Assembly (NCBI RefSeq): GCF_028609845.1 | Contig: NZ_CP063191.1 | Span: 1,364,001-1,428,000, forward strand | Source: Corynebacterium heidelbergense | GTDB taxonomy: Bacteria > Actinomycetota > Actinomycetes > Mycobacteriales > Mycobacteriaceae | DNA: 64,000 nucleotides | Direction: 5' to 3' | Shown here: piece after piece, positions 28,801 through 35,778 of the stretch | Position numbering within the stretch: the stretch's first letter is position 1 | How the letters are laid out: each line of letters starts with the position of its first letter | Position numbers and translations under genes: made by a program | The notes under the pieces: generated by a model | Told to the model about the DNA's origin: nothing | Databases searched by the model: none | The model's input: the letters and a program-made list of their open reading frames with translations, nothing else

Positions 28801-29358
28801 GGCCTGCATGGACACAAGCTTGCGCTGCGCCTTCTCCTTGCGCCTGCGGTGCTTGAGCACACCCGCGGCCTCCTCAATGAAGGCGCGGCGCTCCTCCGGC
28901 TTGGATTCGAGGATTTGGGACAGCCGCCCCTGGCCGACGATGACGTGCATCTCCCGGCCGATGCCGGTATCGCTGAGCAGCTCCTGGATGTCCATGAGCC
29001 GGGCCTTGGCCCCGTTGATCTCGTACTCGCTGGCCCCGTCGCGAAACATGCGGCGGGTCACGGAGACCTCGGAGTATTCGATGGGCAGGGCGCCGTCGGA
29101 GTTGTCGATGGTCAGCGTGACCTCCGCCCGCCCCAGCGGCTTGCGGTCACCAGCCCCGGCGAAGATGACATCCTCCATCTTTCCGCCGCGCAGCGTCTTG
29201 GCGCTGTGCTCCCCCATCACCCAGGCCAGGGCATCCACGACGTTGGACTTCCCCGATCCATTGGGCCCCACCACCGCGCAGATCCCAGGTTCTAGCTTGA
29301 GCACGGTCGAGGACGCGAAGGACTTAAACCCCTTGAGCGTCAGCGACTTCAAATGCAT
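25861..29358 (-). CDS. smc: Chromosome partition protein Smc
   Basis: An SMC ATPase of 1165 aa. Walker A is GPNGSGKSN at residues 31-39. Two long coiled coils flank a hinge at about 500-650 (GGWAKALSSALGPAAVHGV region). The C-terminal head carries LLSGGEKSLTALAML and Walker B FYVMDEVEAALDD. It condenses and segregates the chromosome with ScpA/ScpB. I chose ATG 29358 because homologs begin M-x-LKSLTLKGFKSFA; an in-frame GTG lies two codons upstream, and neither has a clear ribosome site. It is followed directly by the 1186-aa gene, with overlap, and preceded by acyP after 30 bp. Confidence 0.97.
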   Translation of the reverse strand: MHLKSLTLKGFKSFASSTVLKLEPGICAVVGPNGSGKSNVVDALAWVMGEHSAKTLRGGKMEDVIFAGAGDRKPLGRAEVTLTIDNSDGALPIEYSEVSVTRRMFRDGASEYEINGAKARLMDIQELLSDTGIGREMHVIVGQGRLSQILESKPEERRAFIEEAAGVLKHRRRKEKAQRKLVSMQANVDRLQDLTEELRRQLGPLARQAEAAQKASMVQARIRSARVMLTAHAAHTLSAELDRTTRRSAELAEQVAELQQQHEQSSAELNRTEEELRTALEAAESARTLWYRLSAVAEKNAATIRIARDRAENVEEAAWTGPDPAGLLARAERAEEEQIELDEAVEEAFERLETLREEVQEREEAAREADREHMAQVRAIADRREGAVRLLTQHEAAQARLDAAKQEAARSSVAVEHAQEALEAAEGESQVAAQQGDEARGAGEGLEEAMSRAQREAASAEAHAESIRDRERALEREIASLQAHIGAWEDQLRPAEGAAVAVRAARQLEASARSVAEAVTAEGGWAKALSSALGPAAVHGVITPGDMSIVDAMVSALAEAEQGRAVLLAEGDGEPWRLSTTPPVGTWLLDHVRAPKELAGALTALLVDVVAVGDAQQAREVVEKDPRLRAVTRQGVLFGAGWVAAGEGGSTPVDLAEKVRRAAEEAEAKQRELADIRASLEGALEAAAHLRSTAAGARAGLHEHRAALRGAEQREKAAAKAVEAARRQLDRATAERNRAEAAVDEADAHVLQLADRVSRIEDTEEQAQPSTAARDAAAASLGQVKAMETEARLQLRTAEERAGAVRGRAEGLRRQARQEEAARKQHEVARARRAAARQLAQTVLEQARRVGARIDDALARAEQDRTLTEHTHKQWQATMGTQRDRVSALVAQLSRSTDSAHEADLARSQAQLKLEQALTQAMEQLGMNAQSLLAEELPEDFDRVETAAELKKAERDLGKLGKVNPLALEEYKALEERYSFLSNQLDDVERARSDLREVIEDVDDTILTLFTEAWRDVEAEFPKVFATLFPGGAGRLVLTDPEDMLTTGIEVEARPPGKKVKRLSLLSGGEKSLTALAMLVAIFRARPSPFYVMDEVEAALDDVNLRRLIALFEELRKDSQLIVITHQKPTMDVANVLYGVTMRGDGVTRVISQRMNSSRLVTRDR

Positions 29359-29388
29359 TCGCACATGTTAACTCACCGGCGTTTTGGC

Positions 29389-29688
29389 TTACCGGCGGTC
29401 GAAGCCCTGTTCTCCCTTGGGCTCTGCCCATTGCTCCACGACGGTGCTGACATCCCCCGGGCGGTCCCGCCCGCTGGGCTGTTCCCCCAGGCGCTCGAGT
29501 AGCTGCTCGGCGGCCCGGCGGGGCCCTTCGGCGACCACCAATACCCGCCCGTCCGGGTAATTCGTCGCGGAGCCGGCGAGGTTGAGTTGGAGGGCTTGGG
29601 TCCGCACCCACCACCGGAAGCCCACGCCCTGAACATGGCCGTGGACCCAGGCGATGAGTCGAACGGGTTGGTCGGCGGAATTAGGCAC
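29389..29688 (-). CDS. acyP: Acylphosphatase
   Basis: A 99-aa acylphosphatase that hydrolyses carboxyl-phosphate bonds. The signature GHVQGVGFRWWVR carries catalytic Arg25, and Asn43 in SATNYPDGRV completes the active site. It overlaps the symporter gene upstream by 8 bp and precedes smc, as in related actinobacteria. The size is normal for the family. Confidence 0.93.
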   Translation of the reverse strand: MPNSADQPVRLIAWVHGHVQGVGFRWWVRTQALQLNLAGSATNYPDGRVLVVAEGPRRAAEQLLERLGEQPSGRDRPGDVSTVVEQWAEPKGEQGFDRR

Positions 29689-31114
29689 GTTGTTCCTCCC
29701 AGAATTCGCGTCGGGTCATGGCCTCTTCCCCATCCCAGCATTCCACGTTGCGCAGCTCCGGCAGATCGCTGCGGTGGAAGATGGGTTCCTTGCCCTCGTG
29801 GCGCTGGGCGGCGTAGTTGCCCAGAAGCTTGAAGGCCACCCCGCCGAGCGGGATGATCGCGATGAGGTTGATCGTCACCATCGTCGCGGCGAAGGTGTCC
29901 GCCAGGGCCCACACCAGCGGCACCGTCCCGATCGCCCCGCCGAAGACGCACAGGATCACCAGCACGCGGAAGATACGCATCACCGTCGGGGAGTTGCTGA
30001 AGTACTGGATGTTGGCCTGGGCCAGGTAGTAGTTGCCGAGGATGGAGGAGAACGCCAGGAAGAACAGGACGAAGGTGATGAGGTGCGTGCCCCAGGGCCC
30101 CACCTCTGCGGCCAGCGCGGACTGGGTGAGGGAGACACCCTCCACCTCGCCGCCATAGGTGGGGTTGGACAGCAGGATGATGAACGCGGTGATGGAGCAG
30201 ACCACGAGGGTGTCGAAGTACACGCCGAGGGTCTGCACCAGCCCCTGCTTGACGGGGTGGGAGACGCTGGCGGTGGCCGCGGCGTTCGGGGCGGAGCCCT
30301 GTCCGGCCTCGTTAGAGAACAGGCCTCGCCGCATGCCCTGGCTGAAGGCGTAGCCCACGGCGGCCCCCGCCACCTCCTTGAACCCGAGGGCGTGGCCGAC
30401 GATGGTGGCGAACATGTTCGGGATTTCGGAGACGTTCTTGCCGAGCACGAACACGCCGAGGAGAATGTAGGCCCCGGCCATGAAGGGCACGATCCACTGG
30501 GTGACATTGGCGATCCGCTGCACACCGCCGAAGATGACGAGCGCGCTGAGAAGGGCGATGACCAACCCGATGCCGGCGGCGGTGCCGGTGGAGATGGCCG
30601 AGTCTTGTCCCCGGGCCACCTGCAGGGAGGTGCCCATGGATTCCACGATGGAGTTGGTCTGCACGGCGTTGTAGACGAAGCCGTAGGTGATGGAGATGGC
30701 CACGGCGAAGACGATGGCCAGGGGGCGGGCCCGCAGGCCGCGGGTCATGTAGTAGGCCGGCCCGCCGCGGAATCCTTTGCCGTCGCGGGTCTTGTACACC
30801 TGCGCCAGGGTTGCCTCCACGAAGGCGGTGGCCCCGCCCACGACGGCAACGACCCACATCCAGAAGACCGCGCCGGGTCCGCCGAGGGAGATGGCGATGG
30901 CCACGCCGGCGACGTTGCCCGTCCCCACGCGGGAGGCCGCGGAGATGGAGAAGGCTTTGAATGGGGAGATCTCGTCCTTGTGGCTATCTTTGGGCGGCCG
31001 CTCCGTGATGGAGCGAAACATGTCCGGGACGTAACGGATTTGCACGAGCAGCGTGCGGATCCCGAAGTACAATCCGGCCCCTAAGAGCAGGAATGGGATG
31101 ATTTTCCACAGCAC
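29681..31114 (-). CDS. Alanine/glycine:cation symporter (AGCS family), start uncertain
   Basis: A 477-aa sodium-coupled amino-acid carrier with about eleven helices. The AGCS pattern includes FKAFSISAASRVGTGNVAGVA and NEAGQGSAPNAAATA. The first canonical start in frame is GTG 31114, which has no good ribosome site. Yet the frame stays open upstream and reads NFSEDINGVLWKII, which looks like genuine family N-terminus. An ATG at 31154 with METAQ lies one frame away, and removing one G at 31139-31140 would join them as METAQNFSEDINGVLW. This may be a frameshift, an error in the sequence, or a real GTG start. The gene interrupts the acyP-mutM pair. Confidence 0.82.
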   Translation of the reverse strand: MLWKIIPFLLLGAGLYFGIRTLLVQIRYVPDMFRSITERPPKDSHKDEISPFKAFSISAASRVGTGNVAGVAIAISLGGPGAVFWMWVVAVVGGATAFVEATLAQVYKTRDGKGFRGGPAYYMTRGLRARPLAIVFAVAISITYGFVYNAVQTNSIVESMGTSLQVARGQDSAISTGTAAGIGLVIALLSALVIFGGVQRIANVTQWIVPFMAGAYILLGVFVLGKNVSEIPNMFATIVGHALGFKEVAGAAVGYAFSQGMRRGLFSNEAGQGSAPNAAATASVSHPVKQGLVQTLGVYFDTLVVCSITAFIILLSNPTYGGEVEGVSLTQSALAAEVGPWGTHLITFVLFFLAFSSILGNYYLAQANIQYFSNSPTVMRIFRVLVILCVFGGAIGTVPLVWALADTFAATMVTINLIAIIPLGGVAFKLLGNYAAQRHEGKEPIFHRSDLPELRNVECWDGEEAMTRREFWEEQRA

Positions 31115-31212
31115 CCCATTGATGTCTTCGCTGAAATTCCTGAGCAGTCTCCATGCTTTTTCAAGCTACACGACGCCCCATTCGCTTCTTTTGGAGTTAG
31201 TGCTGGCACTGG

Positions 31213-32073
31213 TTAGTGCTGGCATTGGGGGCAGTAGTGGGAGCTGCGATTCATCCACTGTTGGCGCACAATGGGTTGCCCGCAGACGTTGCAGGGCTGG
31301 CCGCCGCGCCCGTAGACGTTGAGGGAGCGCGAGAAGTACCCGCTGGATCCGTTGACGTTGACGTAGAGAGAATCGAAGCTGGTTCCCCCGACCTCCAGGG
31401 CCTTCGTCATCACGGCGGCAGCGGATTCGATGGTTGCGGTGATGGTCCTCAGGGTGAGCCAGCGGGCCATGCGCCTCGGCCGTACCCCGGCGGCGAAGAG
31501 GGCCTCGTCGGCGTAGATGTTGCCAATTCCGGAGATAACGGTCTGGTCCAGCAGGACGCGTTTGATCTCGGTTCGTTTGTTCTTTATGACGCCAGCAACC
31601 GCGCGCGCGTCGAAACCCTCCTCGAGGGGGTCCGGGGCGATGTGGGTTGCGATGGTGGGCACGCTGGCTTGCAGGCCGTGGGGGTCCGGGCACAGGTCCA
31701 CCACGTTCCACTGGCCGAACGTGCGCTGGTCCACGAAGCTGAGCTCGCGCCGGTCGCCGTTGGGCAGCGCGAGGTCCGCGCGAATCCGCAGGTGGGGGTG
31801 GCCCGGGGGCGCTTGGATCAGCATTTGCCCGCTCATGCCCAGGTGCACAAACAGCGCTTGGGGCCGGTCCCCGTCTAGTGGCAGCCAGAGGTATTTCCCC
31901 CGCCGCTGGGCGCCGATGATGCGGCGTCCCACGAGCAGTTCCCCGAGGTCTTCGGGGGTGGTGTGCGAGCGGGCTGCCCGGGGGTGGCGGACGTTGACCG
32001 CCTCGAAGCGGGCACCGATGAGGTGGTCGTGGAGGCCGCGGCGGACGGTCTCCACCTCAGGAAGTTCTGGCAC
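31213..32073 (-). CDS. mutM: Formamidopyrimidine-DNA glycosylase
   Basis: A 286-aa Fpg/MutM bifunctional glycosylase/AP lyase that removes 8-oxoguanine. The start is fixed at GTG 32073 because the protein must begin with (M)PELPEVETVRRGL, whose Pro2 and Glu3 are catalytic; the longer open frame to 32475 is spurious. The helix-two-turn-helix region (LLDQTVISGIGNIYADE) and the C-terminal zinc finger (CNVCGQP ... HYCPQCQ) are intact. It is 34 bp downstream of rnc on the same strand. Confidence 0.96.
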   Translation of the reverse strand: MPELPEVETVRRGLHDHLIGARFEAVNVRHPRAARSHTTPEDLGELLVGRRIIGAQRRGKYLWLPLDGDRPQALFVHLGMSGQMLIQAPPGHPHLRIRADLALPNGDRRELSFVDQRTFGQWNVVDLCPDPHGLQASVPTIATHIAPDPLEEGFDARAVAGVIKNKRTEIKRVLLDQTVISGIGNIYADEALFAAGVRPRRMARWLTLRTITATIESAAAVMTKALEVGGTSFDSLYVNVNGSSGYFSRSLNVYGRGGQPCNVCGQPIVRQQWMNRSSHYCPQCQH

Positions 32074-32107
32074 GGGTTCGGTGTGAGACTTTCTGTGGTG
32101 TGCTGGC

Positions 32108-32845
32108 CTATGAGCGTTCGGAGAGGCCGTGGACAGCGGCTTGCGCGGCGGCGTGCTCGGCTTCCTTCTTGTTCGCACCGGTGCCGGTGCCGCGGGCCAC
32201 GCCATCGATGCTGACGACGGAGGTGAAGATCTGCTCGTGGGCCGGCCCTTCCACGGAGGTGGAGTATTCGGGGGAGCCCAGCGAGCGGGCGGAGAGTTTC
32301 TCCAGCAGGACCGTTTTCCAGTCCATGGTGAGGCCCACGGTGGGCGCTTGGCTGATGCGGTCGGCGAAGATGCGCAGGACGGTTTCGCGCGCGACGTCGA
32401 AACCGTGGACGAGGTAGATGGCTCCGAGCAGGGCTTCCATGGTGTCGGCGAGGATGGAGTGTTTATCGTCGCCACCGGTGAGCTTCTCCCCGCGCCCCAG
32501 CAGGATGTTAGGCCCGAGGTTGAGGGTGCGGGCCACCTCCGCGAGGGCGTACATATTCACGACGGCAGCTCGCATCTTGGAGATGTCCGATTCGCTGCGG
32601 TCCGGAAACTGGCGGTAGAGCTGTTCGGCCACGGAGAGCCCAAGCACCGCGTCGCCGAGGAACTCCAGGCGTTCGTTGTTGGGGAGGTGGCCGTTTTCGT
32701 TGGCGAAGGAGCGGTGGGTGAGGGCGAGGCGGAGGATGTCGTCGTCGAGGTGCACGCCCCAGGCCTCCAGGAGGGGGGTGTGGTCTGTCTTGTTGTAGGC
32801 GGCGTGGAGCGCGGCCTCCCCGGTCAGGCGTCGTTTACGCCCCAT
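32108..32845 (-). CDS. rnc: Ribonuclease III
   Basis: A 245-aa double-strand-specific endoribonuclease for rRNA and mRNA processing. The signature NERLEFLGDAVLGL starts at residue 57, the second metal-binding segment is DTMEALLGAIYLV, and a C-terminal dsRNA-binding domain ends with GANKKEAEHAAAQAAV. ATG 32845 (MGRKRRLTG) is chosen; the open frame to 32941 lies inside DUF177. It overlaps the DUF177 stop by 11 bp, implying translational coupling. Confidence 0.96.
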   Translation of the reverse strand: MGRKRRLTGEAALHAAYNKTDHTPLLEAWGVHLDDDILRLALTHRSFANENGHLPNNERLEFLGDAVLGLSVAEQLYRQFPDRSESDISKMRAAVVNMYALAEVARTLNLGPNILLGRGEKLTGGDDKHSILADTMEALLGAIYLVHGFDVARETVLRIFADRISQAPTVGLTMDWKTVLLEKLSARSLGSPEYSTSVEGPAHEQIFTSVVSIDGVARGTGTGANKKEAEHAAAQAAVHGLSERS

Positions 32846-33428
32846 TCCGATCCTCCTGTGCCTCGGCGCCCAGGTCTTCAGCGATTTTGGCGAGCCCGGC
32901 CCATCGGGGGTCGACGCCACCCTCCCCAGCGCCCGCGTCACTGGCCGCGGCGTCGATCACGCCATCCGGGTCGGGGGTTTCGGAGGTGCACTCTTCGCCG
33001 TAGTCGGCGCAGGTGGGGCTGAAGGGGATGCCCAACCCGGCCTCGTCCAGCACGGCTTGGGTGATGTCGACGCGGTCCTCCTCGTCGACGGTGGCGACGA
33101 CTTCCTCTTCACTGTGCGCCTCGTCCCCTTGGACCGTGTCCTCGTTAAGGGCGAACACTTCCTGGATGCTGAAGTCCAGGTCGGGGTTCAGCGGGTTGAG
33201 GCAGCGGGCGCAGCTTCCGGTCGCGGTGCCGTGGATGTCGGCGTCGACCATGATGGCTCCCCCCAGGTTGGTGAGGGTGGCCTCCACGCGGACGGGTGCG
33301 TCCTTGTGTATCGCCAACAGTTCCCCGCCGAGGTCGTGGGGTGCGGGCCCGGTGAGGGTGACCGCCTCCGGGCTGCCGGTGGTTCCGCGCAGCACTGGGC
33401 GAACGTCGAGGATGAAGGGGTTAGACAT
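32835..33428 (-). CDS. YceD/DUF177 family protein
   Basis: A 197-aa DUF177 (YceD) protein starting MSNPFILDVRPVLRG. Cysteines in GSCARCLNPL and a later CADYGEEC form the likely metal-binding set. The domain spans about residues 1-165, with an acidic middle (GDEAHSEEEVVATVDEED). YceD proteins are tied to ribosome and 23S rRNA biology and are often followed by rpmF; here rnc follows instead, the usual actinobacterial order. It begins 4 bp after the sepIVA-like gene. Confidence 0.9.
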   Translation of the reverse strand: MSNPFILDVRPVLRGTTGSPEAVTLTGPAPHDLGGELLAIHKDAPVRVEATLTNLGGAIMVDADIHGTATGSCARCLNPLNPDLDFSIQEVFALNEDTVQGDEAHSEEEVVATVDEEDRVDITQAVLDEAGLGIPFSPTCADYGEECTSETPDPDGVIDAAASDAGAGEGGVDPRWAGLAKIAEDLGAEAQEDRNGA

Positions 33429-33432
33429 ACCC

Positions 33433-34155
33433 CTAATTTCTACCCGGCTCCCCGTGGGAGCGGTAACCGGATACCCCGGCACCCTTGCGCAGGGCGGCGC
33501 GGTCCCGGCCGACGGTGCGCAGGGTGTTGGTGAGGGATTCCTCGAACTCGGCGAGCGTCGAGTCCACGTAGCGATCGCACTCGGTGCGCAGCCGGTCGGA
33601 GTCGGCGTGGGCGGACTGCACGATGCGCTGCGCCTCGGCCTCTGCGTTGCGGACCACCTCGGAGTTGGAGACCAGGCGCTGCTGTTCGGCGATGCCTTCG
33701 TCCACCGATCGTTGGTAGGACTCGTTACCGCTAGTGACCAGGCGGTCTGCCTCGGCGGCCGCGCGGGAGGTGACGTGGTCGTACTCGTCGCGGGCATCGT
33801 TGATCAGTCGATCGGCCTCGTTTTCGGCCTGGGCGACGGTGGAGGCAGCGCGGTCCTCGGCGTCCTGGACCATGGAGTCGGCCTGGGCCTTGGCGCTGGC
33901 GAGTATTTGGTCGCGCTCGGCTTCGGCGTCCGCAATAAGAGAGTCGGCGCGTTCCTGGGCATCGGAGATGATGCTGGATCGGTGGTCCAGCACATCTTGG
34001 GCGTCGTCCATCTCGATGGGGATGGCGTTGCGCATCTCGTCGAGAATGTCGAGCACTTCCCGGCGGGGAACCATGCAGTTGGAGGTCATGGGCACGCCGT
34101 AGGCCTGCTCCACCATGTTCTGGAGGTCGTCCATACCCTGGAAAGTTTTGTACAT
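33433..34155 (-). CDS. sepIVA: DivIVA-like coiled-coil protein, SepIVA homolog
   Basis: A 240-aa protein with a short DivIVA-like N-terminus (VPRREVLDILDEMRNAIPIEMDDAQDVLD) followed by a long coiled coil (about residues 70-215) rich in Ala/Glu/Asp. It occupies the position of mycobacterial SepIVA (Rv2927c), directly before DUF177, rnc and mutM. SepIVA is a septation and polar-growth factor in mycobacteria. The symbol rests on synteny and architecture. ATG 34155 is preferred; the long open frame to 34863 runs into the HNH gene. Confidence 0.82.
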   Translation of the reverse strand: MYKTFQGMDDLQNMVEQAYGVPMTSNCMVPRREVLDILDEMRNAIPIEMDDAQDVLDHRSSIISDAQERADSLIADAEAERDQILASAKAQADSMVQDAEDRAASTVAQAENEADRLINDARDEYDHVTSRAAAEADRLVTSGNESYQRSVDEGIAEQQRLVSNSEVVRNAEAEAQRIVQSAHADSDRLRTECDRYVDSTLAEFEESLTNTLRTVGRDRAALRKGAGVSGYRSHGEPGRN

Positions 34156-34223
34156 GTGGCCCACTATTCCATTGCTGCGGTTTCCGGGGTCGCTGTGACA
34201 CGCGCGTCGGCGCCGGTCGGAGG

Positions 34224-35543
34224 TCAGAAGGGCGGCTCCTCTCCCGTGTCTTGGCGGTTGGGCGCGGCGGATGCGCTGCGGAGGTGCTGGCGGTAGGCAT
34301 CCAGAAGGGTGTTGCGCTCGTTGATCACCTTCGTCCGCCGGGAGGCTCGCTGGGCGAAGGTGAGGCGCCGCAGGACGCCGTTGGGTTCGGTGGTCACGCT
34401 GTGGCCGTCCCCCACGCTGGTCCAGCGCTGGCACCCGTCCGCGCCCATGCTGACGTCCCACTGCCCGGCCGTCTTGACCCGGTGGTGGGTGCTGCACAGG
34501 CAGTGCAGGTTGGCGGTGTTGGTGGCCCCCCCTTCGCGGGAATTCTCGTGGTTGTAGCGGGCGATGTGGTCCAACTGGCAATCCTCGGCTTCCACGCCGC
34601 ATCCGGGGAAACGGCAGGTGCCATCCCGCCCCATCACGGCTGCGCGGATGCCGGGGGTGGGGGTGTAACCCTTGGTGCTGTCCGCACCGGGGAAGCGCAG
34701 GTGGGTGACCCGGGAGAGCCAACGTACAGCGGCGGCGGGTTCCAGCCGCGTTCCAGCGCCGGTGATGCTGCTCAGATCGGCGGCGTTGGCGTAGAGGTTC
34801 AGCGTGACATCCGCGCTCGCCTCCCCGCGCACGAGCGCTAGGAGGGCCTGCGCCCGCGAGCACTCCTGGGTTGCGGCAGCCGAGTCGATAGCCCGGGTGA
34901 GCTCGAGGGCATCCATCTTGCCGAGCGTGAGGTGAAAAGTCGTGTAATCCGCGTTGCGCGAGTCGATCTCGAGCTGCGTCTTGGGCGGCTCTGGGGGGAG
35001 TTCGTCGCTGTCCGTCGGCCGCGCGGGCGGGTCGTACTGGGCCAGCAGGCGCTGCAGGCGGCGGTGGATGGTGCGGGGCCCCGGCACCGCCTGGTCTGCA
35101 ATGGTCGGGCGCAGCGCCCGGACCACGGCGGGGTCCACCTCTGCTCGAAGCCCGGGGGACACGGCAACGAGGTCCCCGGCGATGGTGTTCAGGTGAGCCA
35201 AGCTGAAAGCCCCGCTCTCCAACATCGCTCCGGTCTTGGGGTAGGCCGCCAGCATCGTCCCGATGTCGCAGTACATCAGAGCGGCGCTGTGGGAAATCCC
35301 CAGGCGCGCCGCAATACGGGTGGTCACGTCAGTGATGACCTCCTCGCCTTGGGGTGCGCAGGCCTCTGCGATGCGGAGGTGATGGCGGTTGATCGCGACG
35401 GCGTGGCCGCTCAGATCATCGTCGGTATCGCATACGCGCCAGCAGGCCGACTGTTCGGCCGATTCCGGCGGCGGTTCTTGCTGTGGTTCCCGTGGTGGTC
35501 CCTGCTGTGGTTCCCGTGGTTCCTGTGGTGGCTGGGCAGTCAT
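34224..35543 (-). CDS. DUF222 / HNH-endonuclease domain protein (13E12-repeat-like)
   Basis: A 439-aa protein with a Pro/Gln-rich N-terminus (repeated PREPQQ units, residues 5-28), a DUF222 region (about 40-300) and a C-terminal HNH nuclease motif. The zinc-HNH elements are CRFPGCG, CQLDHIARYNH near residue 326, and LHCLCSTHHRVKT. The family includes the mycobacterial 13E12 repeats and behaves as a low-copy mobile or domesticated element; its function is unknown. A near-consensus LexA box lies 141 bp upstream of the ATG, so DNA-damage induction is likely. A GGGGGAGAGGGG ribosome site precedes ATG 35543. Confidence 0.88.
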   Translation of the reverse strand: MTAQPPQEPREPQQGPPREPQQEPPPESAEQSACWRVCDTDDDLSGHAVAINRHHLRIAEACAPQGEEVITDVTTRIAARLGISHSAALMYCDIGTMLAAYPKTGAMLESGAFSLAHLNTIAGDLVAVSPGLRAEVDPAVVRALRPTIADQAVPGPRTIHRRLQRLLAQYDPPARPTDSDELPPEPPKTQLEIDSRNADYTTFHLTLGKMDALELTRAIDSAAATQECSRAQALLALVRGEASADVTLNLYANAADLSSITGAGTRLEPAAAVRWLSRVTHLRFPGADSTKGYTPTPGIRAAVMGRDGTCRFPGCGVEAEDCQLDHIARYNHENSREGGATNTANLHCLCSTHHRVKTAGQWDVSMGADGCQRWTSVGDGHSVTTEPNGVLRRLTFAQRASRRTKVINERNTLLDAYRQHLRSASAAPNRQDTGEEPPF

Positions 35544-35683
35544 AGTGGGCCCCTCTCCCCCTTCTTGTTCCCCAAGTCTTTGCTGCGTGACCCGATCAAT
35601 TCAGGCACACATCCACGTATAAACCACGCCCGGGACATCCCCCCTTCCCCACATCCGAAATACCCATTTCTGGACGCCAATAA

Positions 35684-35699
35684 CCGAACACCTGTTCGA
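35684..35699. promoter_or_regulatory. SOS (LexA) box upstream of the HNH gene
   Basis: CCGAAC-ACCT-GTTCGA matches the actinobacterial SOS consensus TCGAAC-N4-GTTCGA at every non-spacer base except the first. It lies in the 235-bp gap between gabT and the DUF222/HNH gene. The nearest gene reading away from it is the HNH gene, and several mycobacterial 13E12 genes are known LexA targets. Confidence 0.75.
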
Positions 35700-35726
35700 A
35701 CATTCACCGTCGAGCACTGGTTTCTC

Positions 35727-35747
35727 CACCCCCAACTGGGGGGGGTG
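35727..35747. terminator. GC-rich hairpin between gabT and the HNH promoter region
   Basis: CACCCCC at 35727-35733 can pair with GGGGGTG at 35741-35747 on either strand. It sits 32 bp beyond the gabT stop, so it may end gabT transcription. No U-tract follows on the gabT-sense strand. Confidence 0.45.
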
Positions 35748-35778
35748 AGGCACCCCCGCTGCTAACCGAGGCTCAACG

